A DNA stretch of 64,000 bases from positions 5,999 to 69,998 of the forward strand of contig NZ_CAMLHX010000019.1 of assembly GCF_946479965.1 (NCBI RefSeq), written 5' to 3'. A program made the translations under genes and the position numbers. This stretch comes from an uncultured Mucilaginibacter sp. (GTDB taxonomy: Bacteria; Bacteroidota; Bacteroidia; Sphingobacteriales; Sphingobacteriaceae). This document shows positions 1 through 7,953 of this stretch, piece after piece (within the stretch, counting starts at the first letter, position 1; the number at the start of each line of letters is the position of its first letter). Under the pieces are notes generated by a model, which was given only the letters and a program-made list of their open reading frames with translations, was not told the DNA's origin and made no database searches.

Positions 1-74
1 TATCAATGCTGAGCTGTAAAATAGTAATTATGAACTGAACGATAACGATATTTTGCAAAATTTCTTATTTGCCC

Positions 75-109
75 ATCTGCATATCTGCACATCCGCATAT
101 CTGCACATC
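75..109 (+). repeat. Octamer tandem repeat upstream of purD
   Basis: Four full copies and a partial copy of an 8-bp unit with consensus ATCTGCAY (units start at 75, 83, 91, 99 and 107). It ends 10 bp before the purD -7 element. The same octamer, inverted, occurs at 49138-49169 downstream of tamL. Function unknown. Confidence 0.85.
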
Positions 110-118
110 AAAAAATTA

Positions 119-126
119 TATCTTTG
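119..126 (+). promoter_or_regulatory. purD -7 promoter element
   Basis: TATCTTTG matches the Bacteroidota TAnnTTTG element. Only four bases (CCGC) separate it from the purD ATG at 131, so the predicted transcription start lies at or next to the start codon. No convincing -33 TTTG is visible; its place is taken by the octamer repeat. Confidence 0.7.
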
Positions 127-130
127 CCGC

Positions 131-1408
131 ATGAATATCCTGATCATCGGCTCTGGCGGTCGCGAAAGCGCTTTCGCCTGGAAGCTATCACAAAGCCCGC
201 AGTGCAGCCAAATATTTATTGCTCCCGGTAACGCCGGCACAGGGCAATATGGCACTAATGTTAATATTGCCGTTACTGATTTTGAGGGTCATAAGCAATT
301 TGTTTTAGCTAACGCGATAGATATGGTTTTGGTTGGCCCCGAAGAACCTTTGGTTAAGGGCATACACGATTTCTTTTTGGCTGATGAACAGATAAAGCAT
401 ATCCCGGTAATTGGCCCGCAAAGCCAGGGTGCGCAGCTAGAGGGCAGTAAAGATTTCTCCAAACTGTTTATGACGCGGCACAACATACCCGCGGCGGCAT
501 CGCAAACTTTTACTAAAGATACCCTGCAACAAGGACTGGAATATGTTGCTACCATTGGCCTGCCGGTTGTTTTAAAGGCAGATGGCTTGGCTGCCGGTAA
601 GGGTGTATTAATATGCCTTACCGTTGAAGAAGCGCAGTTAGAATTAATTGAAATGCTTAGTAATGCTAAGTTTGGTGCTGCAAGCGCCAAGGTAGTGGTT
701 GAGCAGTTTTTACGCGGAATAGAACTCTCTGTTTTTGTGCTGACCGATGGCAACAACTATAAAATTTTACCATCAGCCAAAGATTATAAACGCATTGGCG
801 AAGGGGATACCGGTTTAAATACGGGTGGCATGGGCTCAGTTTCGCCGGTACCATTTGCTGATGAGGCGTTTATTAAAAAGGTAGAGGACCGGGTTATCAT
901 TCCTACTATTGAAGGTTTGAAGAAAGACAACATCTCTTATAAAGGCTTTATTTTTATTGGCCTGATGAATTGCGACGGCGACCCCTACATGATAGAATAC
1001 AACTGCCGCATGGGCGACCCGGAAACTGAAAGTGTTTTACCACGTATCGAAACCGACTTTGTTGAACTATTAAAAGGTGTTGCAGAGGTTAATCTGCACG
1101 AAAAGGAGTTAATCATATCCAATAAAATTGCAGCAACCGTTGTTTGCGTAGCAGGCGGCTACCCAGGCGAGTACCTGAAGAATAAAGTAATATCAGGCAT
1201 TGACAATGTTCGCGGATCGCATGTATTTCATGCCGGAACATCTTTGAATGCAGATGGCGAAGTTATAAGTACCGGCGGCCGTGTACTGGCTATTACTTCT
1301 TTACAGGATAACTTGTTTGATGCCTTACAACAAGCCACTGCCGACGCCAGCCGGATCTATTACGATGGTGTTTATTTTAGGAAAGATATAGGGTTTGATC
1401 TGATATAG
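131..1408 (+). CDS. purD: Phosphoribosylamine-glycine ligase (GARS)
   Basis: ATP-grasp enzyme of de novo purine synthesis that joins glycine to 5-phosphoribosylamine to make GAR in the cytosol. The 425-residue product is of normal family length. It starts with the Rossmann-like NILIIGSGGRE motif, carries the ATP-grasp loop DGLAAGKGVLI near residue 150, and has the metal-binding segment MGDPETESVLPR near residue 290. The frame stays open upstream to base 53, but that part is a tandem octamer repeat and a -7 element (TATCTTTG, 119-126), so the ATG at 131 is chosen. It is followed by a strong bidirectional terminator. Identification is firm. Confidence 0.96.
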   Translation: MNILIIGSGGRESAFAWKLSQSPQCSQIFIAPGNAGTGQYGTNVNIAVTDFEGHKQFVLANAIDMVLVGPEEPLVKGIHDFFLADEQIKHIPVIGPQSQGAQLEGSKDFSKLFMTRHNIPAAASQTFTKDTLQQGLEYVATIGLPVVLKADGLAAGKGVLICLTVEEAQLELIEMLSNAKFGAASAKVVVEQFLRGIELSVFVLTDGNNYKILPSAKDYKRIGEGDTGLNTGGMGSVSPVPFADEAFIKKVEDRVIIPTIEGLKKDNISYKGFIFIGLMNCDGDPYMIEYNCRMGDPETESVLPRIETDFVELLKGVAEVNLHEKELIISNKIAATVVCVAGGYPGEYLKNKVISGIDNVRGSHVFHAGTSLNADGEVISTGGRVLAITSLQDNLFDALQQATADASRIYYDGVYFRKDIGFDLI

Positions 1409-1420
1409 CAACACCGCTAT

Positions 1421-1461
1421 AAAAAAGTAAAGCCCCTGCTAACCAGGGGCTTTACTTTTTT
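1421..1461. terminator. Bidirectional intrinsic terminator, purD / barrel protein
   Basis: Perfect 17-bp stem (arms 1422-1438 and 1444-1460, core GCCCCTG/CAGGGGC) with a 5-nt loop, flanked by A-runs on the left and T-runs on the right. It serves the two convergent genes and its right arm reaches the stop codon of the minus-strand gene. Confidence 0.93.
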
Positions 1462-2014
1462 ACAGGCCAAAGCCATATGCCACGCGCAAACCAATTACAC
1501 CATCGCTATAATGGTTTCCGCTAAAGTTTTCGAAACGGGCACCTATATCCCATTTCTTTGTAGCATAACCTATGCCCGGCGACCATAAAAAGTGAGCCTT
1601 TCCTCCTCCTTCGGCCACCTCAAACGATGCACCAGCCTCTCCTGCCAAGTAAAAGTTACCACCTACAAAATATTTAAAACCCACTTTAACCGGGATAATG
1701 TCTGATTTGTATTTGGCAGTAAAACCCGGGAAGGTGCCACTTGCGGGGTAAGTAACCGTCTTGGGGAAAAAATGATAAATACCGCTGGTGAAGGTTAAGG
1801 CGAATTTATCAGACACGCCATACTGTAATCTTGGAGTTAACCCTAATCCGAAATTTGCAACGTCGGCAGTATTACCCACCGGCAATAAGCCATCTACGCC
1901 GATGCCAAAGCGAAATTTGCTTGGTGGTACTGATTGTGCATTAACATTGCTGCTCACAAACAATGTTAACGCCACTAAAATTGTACTGAGTAGTTTTGAT
2001 GTTTTGGTTTTCAT
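1460..2014 (-). CDS. Secreted outer-membrane beta-barrel-like protein
   Basis: A 184-residue protein with a Sec signal peptide (cleavage probably after VNA, before QSVPPSKF) followed by alternating amphipathic strands with Gly/aromatic patterning (FRFGIGVDGLLPVG, KVGFKYFVGGNFYLAGEAG, DIGARFENFSG), ending in VAYGFGL. This is typical of small porin-family barrels of Bacteroidota. No ligand can be inferred. The leader contains a 10-bp inverted repeat (2019-2028 with 2038-2047, TTTAGTTTTT/AAAAACTAAA). It is a single-gene unit convergent with purD. Confidence 0.75.
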   Translation of the reverse strand: MKTKTSKLLSTILVALTLFVSSNVNAQSVPPSKFRFGIGVDGLLPVGNTADVANFGLGLTPRLQYGVSDKFALTFTSGIYHFFPKTVTYPASGTFPGFTAKYKSDIIPVKVGFKYFVGGNFYLAGEAGASFEVAEGGGKAHFLWSPGIGYATKKWDIGARFENFSGNHYSDGVIGLRVAYGFGL

Positions 2015-2202
2015 GATATTTAGTTTTTGTTAAATAAAAAAACTAAACGGCGACTGCGATTTTTATGTATTGCAGTTTGTGTTAAGAAATGTTAAATGTA
2101 AAAACAGCTATTCCCGTGTAGCATTACATTACACCAAGGCGTAATAACATTTTGATTACTGTTATATAACTATTAATTTAGGTGAATCTAACTCAAGCCT
2201 AA

Positions 2203-2904
2203 ATGAAACCTCTTTATCTTATTGCAATAGTCTTTTTATTAGCCGGATGCAATTTTAACACTATTGAAATTACGGGCACGGCACCGGGGATGAATGGAGG
2301 TGTTGTAACTATTACCGGCTTATCCGGCAAAACGTACTTTAAAGAGATCATCAAATCGGATAAGTTTTTAATTCCACGGCAACCGTTTCCTGCATATGGA
2401 TACTTTACCTTGTCGGTATTGTCGGGGGACATTTCCCGCGATTACGAGATCTACCTGGAAACAGGCAAATACGCTATTGAAATCCCCAAAAATGAGGGAC
2501 AATATCTAAAAGTTAAAACCGACTCAAAAACTCAAAACAGCTTATCTGCTTATTATAATCTCGAAAACAGCGTCGCGGAAAAATTTCGTAAGGAAGATGG
2601 AGTTTGGAACGCTAAGTTAAAGGACCCCAAAACCAAGCTTTTATCAGAAGCTGAATATAACGTCATAGTAGATCATATTGCGGCAGGGCGCAGACGGGCG
2701 CAAGGTTTAACAATAGTCACAATAGATATGTTTATTAATAAATATTCTGAAAATGGCATCATACCCCATATCATCACCAATATAGATTACAAGGCCAACC
2801 CTGAGCCCTATTATATGCTTTACAAAAAATTAAGCCCCGAAGCGCAAAACAGCAAGGAAGGAAAGCTGCTTGGCCGGGAGTTGCAGCAGCTGAGCAAGGA
2901 TTAA
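2203..2904 (+). CDS. Lipoprotein with DUF4369-like domain
   Basis: A 233-residue lipoprotein: signal sequence LIAIVFLLAGC with lipobox cysteine at residue 16. The segment IEITGTAPGMNGGVVTITGL...FLIPRQPFPAYGYFTLSV...YEIYLETGKYAIEI resembles the DUF4369 domain that in Bacteroidota usually precedes a thioredoxin/AhpC domain. No CxxC thioredoxin motif follows; the C-terminal half (about 110-233) is helical and charged. It may be a stand-alone version of the N-terminal half of that family. The gene is monocistronic. Confidence 0.7.
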   Translation: MKPLYLIAIVFLLAGCNFNTIEITGTAPGMNGGVVTITGLSGKTYFKEIIKSDKFLIPRQPFPAYGYFTLSVLSGDISRDYEIYLETGKYAIEIPKNEGQYLKVKTDSKTQNSLSAYYNLENSVAEKFRKEDGVWNAKLKDPKTKLLSEAEYNVIVDHIAAGRRRAQGLTIVTIDMFINKYSENGIIPHIITNIDYKANPEPYYMLYKKLSPEAQNSKEGKLLGRELQQLSKD

Positions 2905-2991
2905 CCGCCATTGGTTGATAACAAATCCGTTACGTACTAATAATTACATTAGTAAGGGCCCTGTCTCGCTTTTTTTTTGCGCTTCGTTTTG

Positions 2992-2999
2992 TACGTTTG
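2992..2999 (+). promoter_or_regulatory. Likely -7 element for the secreted protein / GH43 pair
   Basis: TACGTTTG fits TAnnTTTG. It lies 53 bp before the ATG at 3053. A GATT-GCGT-AATC inverted repeat just downstream (about 3007-3018) could be a regulator site, but this is uncertain. Confidence 0.45.
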
Positions 3000-3052
3000 C
3001 TTAATCGATTGCGTAATCAATAAAACAACAACCCATTATACTAAAATTTAAC

Positions 3053-3853
3053 ATGAACAAAAAACACAAACTCTTTTTGCCGGCTATGGCTTTTGTAGTT
3101 TTATCAGTACTACAAATAAGTGCCATAAGCGCTTTCGCGCAAGGGCCAGGTCCGGGTGGACCGGGCGCAGGTGGACCTGGCGGACCAGGTGGATTTGGAC
3201 GGGGCGCTGCTCTTCCCCCCATCCCACTGGCGGGCGATACCTCGCACAGCATAACCAGGTTCTTTACCCCATCAACCCCAATTAAAAAGGCACCTGATGC
3301 CAAGGGATTCATTCAGCGTTGGCTGGTGTTAGAGCCCGTTAAGAAAAGTGACAAAGGCAACAGCCAAATGAGCGAGGGCTACCTTAGAGAAAGCTTTGCT
3401 GCCAATAATTTTTCGCCGGATTTTAACGCCATCCCAAAAAATGGCGAAACGATAACAATAGGCAAACAGGACCTTAAATGGCGCGCGTTAGATAGCCGCG
3501 AGTTCAACTTTAATTTATATCATTTGAGCTACGCCACAAACACCACCCGCAACGGCGTGCTGTATTGGCTGGTTACCGTTATAAATTGCACCGAAGAGAT
3601 CAAAAACGTGCGCCTATCGGCGGGTCCTAACTCAGCGGGTATGTTTTGGGTAAATGGCAAAGATGTATTGGTTGTACCCGGTGATAAGGATGTGATTGCT
3701 GATCTGGCTACATCGCCGCTTTTAACGCTTAAAAAGGGAAAGAACATTGTTCGCGCGGGTATAATGAACGGACAAGGTATGGCAAACTTCTGCCTTCGCT
3801 TTTTGGATGCAAACGGTGCGCCGGTAAAAAACTTTACCACCACTTACGAATAA
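3053..3853 (+). CDS. Secreted Gly/Pro-rich protein of unknown function
   Basis: A 266-residue protein with a signal peptide (cleaved near AFAQ, residues 26-30) and then a short collagen-like linker of GPG/GGPG repeats (about residues 31-50). The remainder is a globular domain; the C-terminal part (FWVNGKDVLVVPGDKDV...KKGKNIVRAGIMNGQGMANFCLRFLD) resembles a galactose-binding-like beta sandwich as found beside glycoside hydrolases. It lies 41 bp upstream of the GH43 gene on the same strand, so the two are probably co-transcribed and work on the same extracellular polysaccharide. No catalytic motif is recognised. Confidence 0.6.
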   Translation: MNKKHKLFLPAMAFVVLSVLQISAISAFAQGPGPGGPGAGGPGGPGGFGRGAALPPIPLAGDTSHSITRFFTPSTPIKKAPDAKGFIQRWLVLEPVKKSDKGNSQMSEGYLRESFAANNFSPDFNAIPKNGETITIGKQDLKWRALDSREFNFNLYHLSYATNTTRNGVLYWLVTVINCTEEIKNVRLSAGPNSAGMFWVNGKDVLVVPGDKDVIADLATSPLLTLKKGKNIVRAGIMNGQGMANFCLRFLDANGAPVKNFTTTYE

Positions 3854-3894
3854 TCAGTTAGTCCATTTAAAACATCATTTGAAACAGATTTATA

Positions 3895-5349
3895 ATGAAA
3901 AGAATTAAATTGATCGGTCTGACTGCATTTTTAGTCGCATCGATAACACAAAGCTCAACAGCACAAATAGGAAGACCCAACATCCACGACCCTTCAACCG
4001 TTGTTGAAGACAAGGGCAAATATTACTCATTCGGCACCGGCAGCGGCGGCATAATGTCTGACGATGGCTGGAAATGGACCGGCGGCGCTGTACGTCCCGG
4101 CGGCGGTGCGGCACCTGATGCCCTTAAAATTGGTGATCGTTTTTTGGTAGTATATGGCGCTACCGGCGGTGGCGGCAACCACAAAGGCATTATTTACAGC
4201 ATGTGGAACAAAACATTAGATCCCAAATCGCCGGATTTTAAATATTCTGAGAAGGAAATAGTAGCTACATCTGATGGTTACGAAGATAATGACGCCATTG
4301 ACCCCGGATTGATGCTTGATCCTAACACAGGTAAGCTGTGGTTGTCATACGGTACCTATTTCGGATTTATCCGCATGGTAGAGCTTGATCCTAAAACAGG
4401 CAAACGCGTGGCAGGCAACAAGCCCGTTAACGTGGCCATAGTTTGCGAAGCTTCGGCTTTAATGTATCACGATGGTTGGTATTATCTGTTCGGTACGCAT
4501 GCTACCTGCTGCGCCGGCCCTAACTCTACCTACAACATTTTGGTTGGTCGCTCAAAAAACGTAACAGGTCCTTTTATGGATAACGTAGGCCGTAGCATGT
4601 TAGAAGGTGGCGGCAAAATGGTTGCCACAACCGAGGGCGACCTGATTGGCCCGGGCCACATCGGCACAATAAAACTGGAACCTGGTGTTCAAAAAATGTC
4701 GTTCCACTGGGAGGCAGACCTGCAACAGGGCGGCGCCAGCGTATTGGGTATACGCCCGATAGTTTGGAAAAACGGCTGGCCTGTTATGGGTCAGAACATT
4801 AAGGCCGGAAATTATGAGATCCAATCAGAACGCAGAGGTTTTGGCTTAGAGTTAACTGTTGATTTTATTGCTATGGCAACAGCAGGTCGTGGTTTTGGCG
4901 GCGGTGGCGGTGCTAATGCAGCACCTTTAAAACCGATGCCTCAGCAGGCACTGGCCGATGTTATAAAAGGCTGGCCAACCGGCGATATTACTACCCGCTT
5001 AAACGAATATATGTCTCGTCCGCACCAAAAGTGGACCATTACCCCGGCTCCTGATTCGAGCGGATATTTGGGTGCTCCGTATTACAAAATTGTAATTGCG
5101 GGTACCGAACGGGCATTGGCAGCATCGGCAGATGGGCGGGTAATAACCGTGCCTAAATATACCGGCACGGCCGATCAGCTATGGATGCTTGATCAGCTAA
5201 CCGACGGCACATACCGCATAATGCCTAAGCAAGTACCCGGCTCAAAAGAAAAGTTAGCGCTGGTATCATTCGGCGATGCAACACCGGCATTGGCTAAGTT
5301 TGATCCTAACAGCGATAACTCTAAATGGAACTTTAAGGCGCTGCAATAG
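3895..5349 (+). CDS. GH43 family arabinan-active hydrolase with ricin-like lectin domain
   Basis: A 484-residue secreted enzyme. After a signal peptide (cut near STAQ, residue 23) comes IHDPSTVVEDKGKYYSFGTG, the GH43 five-blade propeller start with the catalytic-base Asp of HDPS. Further GH43 features are DAIDPGLMLDPNTGKLWLSYGT (DP motif) and the segment around ASALMYHDGWYYLFGT. A Gly-rich linker (about residues 322-340) leads to a C-terminal domain with three QxW-like repeats (HQKW, DQLW, NSKW), the mark of a ricin-type beta-trefoil carbohydrate-binding domain. Endo-1,5-alpha-L-arabinanase is the likeliest activity. No SusC/SusD pair is present, so this is not a full utilisation locus. Confidence 0.85.
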   Translation: MKRIKLIGLTAFLVASITQSSTAQIGRPNIHDPSTVVEDKGKYYSFGTGSGGIMSDDGWKWTGGAVRPGGGAAPDALKIGDRFLVVYGATGGGGNHKGIIYSMWNKTLDPKSPDFKYSEKEIVATSDGYEDNDAIDPGLMLDPNTGKLWLSYGTYFGFIRMVELDPKTGKRVAGNKPVNVAIVCEASALMYHDGWYYLFGTHATCCAGPNSTYNILVGRSKNVTGPFMDNVGRSMLEGGGKMVATTEGDLIGPGHIGTIKLEPGVQKMSFHWEADLQQGGASVLGIRPIVWKNGWPVMGQNIKAGNYEIQSERRGFGLELTVDFIAMATAGRGFGGGGGANAAPLKPMPQQALADVIKGWPTGDITTRLNEYMSRPHQKWTITPAPDSSGYLGAPYYKIVIAGTERALAASADGRVITVPKYTGTADQLWMLDQLTDGTYRIMPKQVPGSKEKLALVSFGDATPALAKFDPNSDNSKWNFKALQ

Positions 5350-5370
5350 ATTAGGTATTTCAACGATAAT

Positions 5371-5403
5371 AAAAGGCTTTCCGGTTTCGGGAAGCCTTTT
5401 TCT
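5371..5403 (+). terminator. Intrinsic terminator after GH43 gene
   Basis: Stem AAAAGGCTT...AAGCCTTTT extended by a G-T pair and a CCG/CGG top, small GTTT loop, then a T-run. Confidence 0.88.
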
Positions 5404-5458
5404 GTTTCATCGCGTTTGAGGCGCGGCGGACATAAGAATTTTTTTGAAAATAAATTTG

Positions 5459-5504
5459 CGTAATCAAATGATTACATATAAGTTTGTGTAATCAAATGAT
5501 TACA
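5459..5504 (+). promoter_or_regulatory. Double palindromic operator of the ArsR-type repressor
   Basis: Two copies of an inverted repeat: TGTAATCA-AA-TGATTACA at 5487-5504 is perfect (8+2+8), and 5459-5476 carries the same core with CG for TG at its left end. The copies repeat every 28 bp, and 20 bp of sequence is identical between them. The second abuts the ATG at 5506. This is the classic arrangement for autoregulation by a dimeric winged-helix repressor. Confidence 0.85.
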
Positions 5505-5505
5505 T

Positions 5506-5844
5506 ATGGCAGCAGAAGCTAGACGAGACGTATTCCAGGCAATATCCGATCCCACCCGCAGGCAGATCCTCGGCATGATAGCCTTTGAACCCATGAACTT
5601 AAACGCCATTGCCGATAAATTCGACATCAGCAGGCCGGCGATATCCAACCATATAAAAATTTTAACCCAGTGCGGCATGGTTGTAATTAAGCAGCAAGGC
5701 CGGGAACGATACTGCGAAGCCAAGCTTGACGGCTTAGGCGAAGTAGCTACCTGGATAGATCAGTACCGCCAGTTATGGATGGACAGGTTAGACTCTTTAG
5801 ATAAATACATTAACAGCGTACAAAATAAAAATCAAGCAAAATGA
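5506..5844 (+). CDS. ArsR-family winged-helix transcriptional regulator
   Basis: A 112-residue protein with the ArsR HTH: VFQAISDPTRRQILGMI, then MNLNAIADKFDISRPAISNHIKIL (recognition helix), then the wing GMVVIKQQGRERYCEAKLDGL. No metal-binding cysteine box (ELCVCDL) is present, which places it in the SdpR/YgaV-like group often paired with AHSA1/SRPBCC proteins rather than in metal sensing. It overlaps the next gene by 4 bp (ATGA), so translation is coupled. The double palindrome at 5459-5504 touches its start codon and is the likely autoregulatory site. Confidence 0.92.
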   Translation: MAAEARRDVFQAISDPTRRQILGMIAFEPMNLNAIADKFDISRPAISNHIKILTQCGMVVIKQQGRERYCEAKLDGLGEVATWIDQYRQLWMDRLDSLDKYINSVQNKNQAK

Positions 5845-6344
5845 CAGATCAACCAAAACAAGGACTAAAAATAGTTCGGCATTTTAATGCCCCAAAACAA
5901 GTAGTATTTGAAGCCTTTGCCAATGCCGAGGCAATGGGCCAATGGTGGGGCCCGGCAGGCTCGGCTATAACCGTAAATGCCTTTGATTTTACGCCCGGCG
6001 GGAAGTTTCATTATAAAATGGAAGGCAACGGCCTTACCATGTGGGGCCTGTTTAAGTATGTTAACATAACCCCGCCCGATGCTATAGATTTTATCAGCTC
6101 GTTTTCTGACGAGGACGGAAACGTGTGCACATCGCCTTTCCCTATGGATTTTCCGTTGGAGATACTTAACAATATAACCTTAACCGAAGCAAACGGCAGA
6201 ACAACGCTAACCTTGCAGGGTCATCCGGTTAACGCTACAGCAGCGCAGCAGGAAACCTATAACTCAATTACAGAAAATATGCAGCAAGGCTTTGCCGGCA
6301 CGTTTGATCAATTAGAGCGTTACCTTGAAGCACTAAACAAGTAA
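5841..6344 (+). CDS. SRPBCC / AHSA1-domain protein
   Basis: A 167-residue START-like hydrophobic-cavity protein of the Aha1-C-terminal (AHSA1) type. Diagnostic stretches are IVRHFNAPKQVVFEAFANAEAMGQWWGPAGS at the N-terminus, FDFTPGGKFHYKM in the middle, and the C-terminal helix ENMQQGFAGTFDQLERYLEAL. The ligand is unknown. It is translationally coupled to the ArsR-type repressor, a very common gene pair in which the repressor controls both genes. A strong terminator follows at 6362. Confidence 0.9.
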   Translation: MTDQPKQGLKIVRHFNAPKQVVFEAFANAEAMGQWWGPAGSAITVNAFDFTPGGKFHYKMEGNGLTMWGLFKYVNITPPDAIDFISSFSDEDGNVCTSPFPMDFPLEILNNITLTEANGRTTLTLQGHPVNATAAQQETYNSITENMQQGFAGTFDQLERYLEALNK

Positions 6345-6361
6345 TAAGCTTTCAACCAACG

Positions 6362-6394
6362 GGCGCACGCTTATGGCGTGCGCCTTTTTATTTT
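6362..6394 (+). terminator. Intrinsic terminator after ArsR/AHSA1 pair
   Basis: Perfect 9-bp GC-rich stem GGCGCACGC / GCGTGCGCC (6362-6370 and 6376-6384), 5-nt loop, then TTTTTATTTT. Confidence 0.95.
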
Positions 6395-6522
6395 ATATAG
6401 CTATTGCCTTTCGTTATTTGCAAACGGCGCTAAATTATTTCTCAGACTAGCAGCATAATAGCCCGCAATGGGACGGATTACGGACAGTCAATTTTTTAAC
6501 AAAAATATCGTTACGTTTACAT

Positions 6523-7002
6523 ATGAAAAAAATCACATTGTTTGTTAGCCGGGCCATGTTAGTTTATATGGCCGCTGTATTGGTTTGTTTTAGCCCTGCG
6601 CATGTTTTAGCCAACCACCGCGCTACAGTTGTTAAAAACATCGCGCCGCCAAAAGCCCAGCCATTTTGTAGCCTTACCCTTATAGATCACCGCGGCCATA
6701 GCACAAAGTTAAACACCAATGTTATGCACGCGTCTCATACAACTCTGACAGTTATTTTTAACAGCGGCGAAAAGCTGATCCTCAAATTTTCCCTGATCAG
6801 AGCCGGACATTTTTTTGCCGAATCTGCCCGGTCTAAAGAACCTCAGATCCTATTTTACCCTGCGCACAGCAGTCATCCGCTGCCTATGGTTGGAGCTGTT
6901 GTTATAAGCAGCATTAAGCCTTTAAGCGGTAATTTTAGCCATCTGATGAGTGATGATGACAATGTGCACCTTAACTTAGTATCAGGAACATTTAGTTTTT
7001 AG
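6523..7002 (+). CDS. Secreted protein of unknown function, tandem paralog 1
   Basis: A 159-residue protein with a long hydrophobic signal (MLVYMAAVLVCFSP, cut near VLAN at residue 31). The mature part has FCSLTLIDHRGHSTKL, a Gly/Phe-rich middle and a C-terminal block ISSIKPLSGNFSHL...LVSGTFSF, probably all beta. It is not a family I recognise. The gene at 7085 is a tandem duplicate: the signal-peptide DNA is almost identical while the mature part has diverged. No promoter is obvious. Confidence 0.65.
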   Translation: MKKITLFVSRAMLVYMAAVLVCFSPAHVLANHRATVVKNIAPPKAQPFCSLTLIDHRGHSTKLNTNVMHASHTTLTVIFNSGEKLILKFSLIRAGHFFAESARSKEPQILFYPAHSSHPLPMVGAVVISSIKPLSGNFSHLMSDDDNVHLNLVSGTFSF

Positions 7003-7084
7003 TATGGCATTCAGTTGGGGACAAACGGGCAGCGGGGAACACTGCTGACAGCAAGAGATCTTTTAAAAAAATTTAAATTTACTT

Positions 7085-7552
7085 ATGAAAAAGATCAAAT
7101 TGTTTGTTAGCAGGGCCATGTTAGTTTATATGGCCGCTGTATTGATTTGTTTTAGCCCTGCGCAAGTTTTAGCCAACCGCGGTGCTACAGCTATTAAAAA
7201 CATCCCGCAGGCTAAAATTCAACCATTTTGTAAGCTTGTATATATTGACCACAATGGCCATAGTATAAGGTTAAGCACAAATGTCTGTCACGCCACTTTA
7301 AAAAGTTTTACATTTGTTTTTCGCACCGGCGAAAATCTCCGCTTCAACTTTACGACTCTCAGAGCAGGACATTTTGCTGCCCATTCCACAGATCTTCAGG
7401 TCATATTTTCTCATGACGTGGAACGGTATGATGTGCATATGGTTGGCGATGTCATTATTTCATCCGTTAAACCTTTATCGGGTAGTTTTAGCCACCTGGT
7501 TGGCGTTGATGATAAGCACCTTACATTAATTTCGGGAACATTTGGTATGTAG
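7085..7552 (+). CDS. Secreted protein of unknown function, tandem paralog 2
   Basis: A 155-residue duplicate of the preceding gene, 82 bp downstream of it. Shared blocks are the signal region, QPFCKLVYIDHNGHS, LRAGHF, the I(I/V)SS(I/V)KPLSG.FSHL block and the terminal SGTF. Each copy has one conserved cysteine in the mature part (QPFC); this copy adds a second (NVCHA). The spacing and separate AT-rich leaders suggest each gene may be transcribed on its own. Function unknown. Confidence 0.65.
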   Translation: MKKIKLFVSRAMLVYMAAVLICFSPAQVLANRGATAIKNIPQAKIQPFCKLVYIDHNGHSIRLSTNVCHATLKSFTFVFRTGENLRFNFTTLRAGHFAAHSTDLQVIFSHDVERYDVHMVGDVIISSVKPLSGSFSHLVGVDDKHLTLISGTFGM

Positions 7553-7588
7553 TGCGGCCATCTTTTTGGCATAGCACGAACAGCGGGG

Positions 7589-7834
7589 TTATACGCCGGA
7601 TTTCTTATACTCATCAATCTGCGCGCCAACAGAATCGATATATTCTTGTGGGATCTTAACTGATGGGCCACCTGAAAAATACCAGCCGGTTGCTGATTTT
7701 TTCAAGTTGAAATATACATCATCAGCAGTGTTTTTATTGACGAACAAATATTCATCTTTTTCAACAGTAACCGGGCCTGCCAACACTGTGCCGTTAGGGG
7801 TATTGATATACGCTATGAATAATTGTCTTGGCAT
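7589..7834 (-). CDS. Small protein of unknown function (81 aa)
   Basis: MPRQLFIAYINTPNGTVLAGPVTV..., an 81-residue soluble protein with no signal peptide or membrane segment. Strand-rich with a terminal helix (IDSVGAQIDEYKKSGV). It ends 36 bp past the end of the plus-strand secreted gene and starts just upstream of the RAYT/REPIN region. Not recognised; a real gene is likely because composition and codon use match its neighbours, but support is limited. Confidence 0.5.
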   Translation of the reverse strand: MPRQLFIAYINTPNGTVLAGPVTVEKDEYLFVNKNTADDVYFNLKKSATGWYFSGGPSVKIPQEYIDSVGAQIDEYKKSGV

Positions 7835-7896
7835 AATGGTAGATTATTGAATGCAAAATAGATAAATATTAAATGATTTACTATTAATATAACATT

Positions 7897-7950
7897 TTCT
7901 GGCGCGAGTATGCAGCATTGGCAAGTGCGGCGGGGTACTCGTGCCCCGCT
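7897..7950. repeat. REPIN-like half unit at the 3' end of the RAYT gene
   Basis: Begins with TTCTGGCGCGAGTATGCAGC and ends with GTACTCGTGCCCCGC, the outer and inner left arms of the units at 8595-9017. It stops 3 bp before the RAYT stop codon. Confidence 0.8.
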
Positions 7951-7953
7951 TGC

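Noticed and set aside
53..130. N-terminal extension of purD
   Set aside because: Open only because the octamer repeat lacks stops in this frame; the -7 element and the family N-terminus place the start at 131.
3001..3312. Minus-strand frame rich in Pro/Gly opposite the secreted protein
   Set aside because: Mirror image of the GPG-coding repeat on the plus strand.
3895..5349. Polysaccharide utilisation locus
   Set aside because: No SusC/SusD-like pair, sensor or other hydrolase in the neighbourhood.
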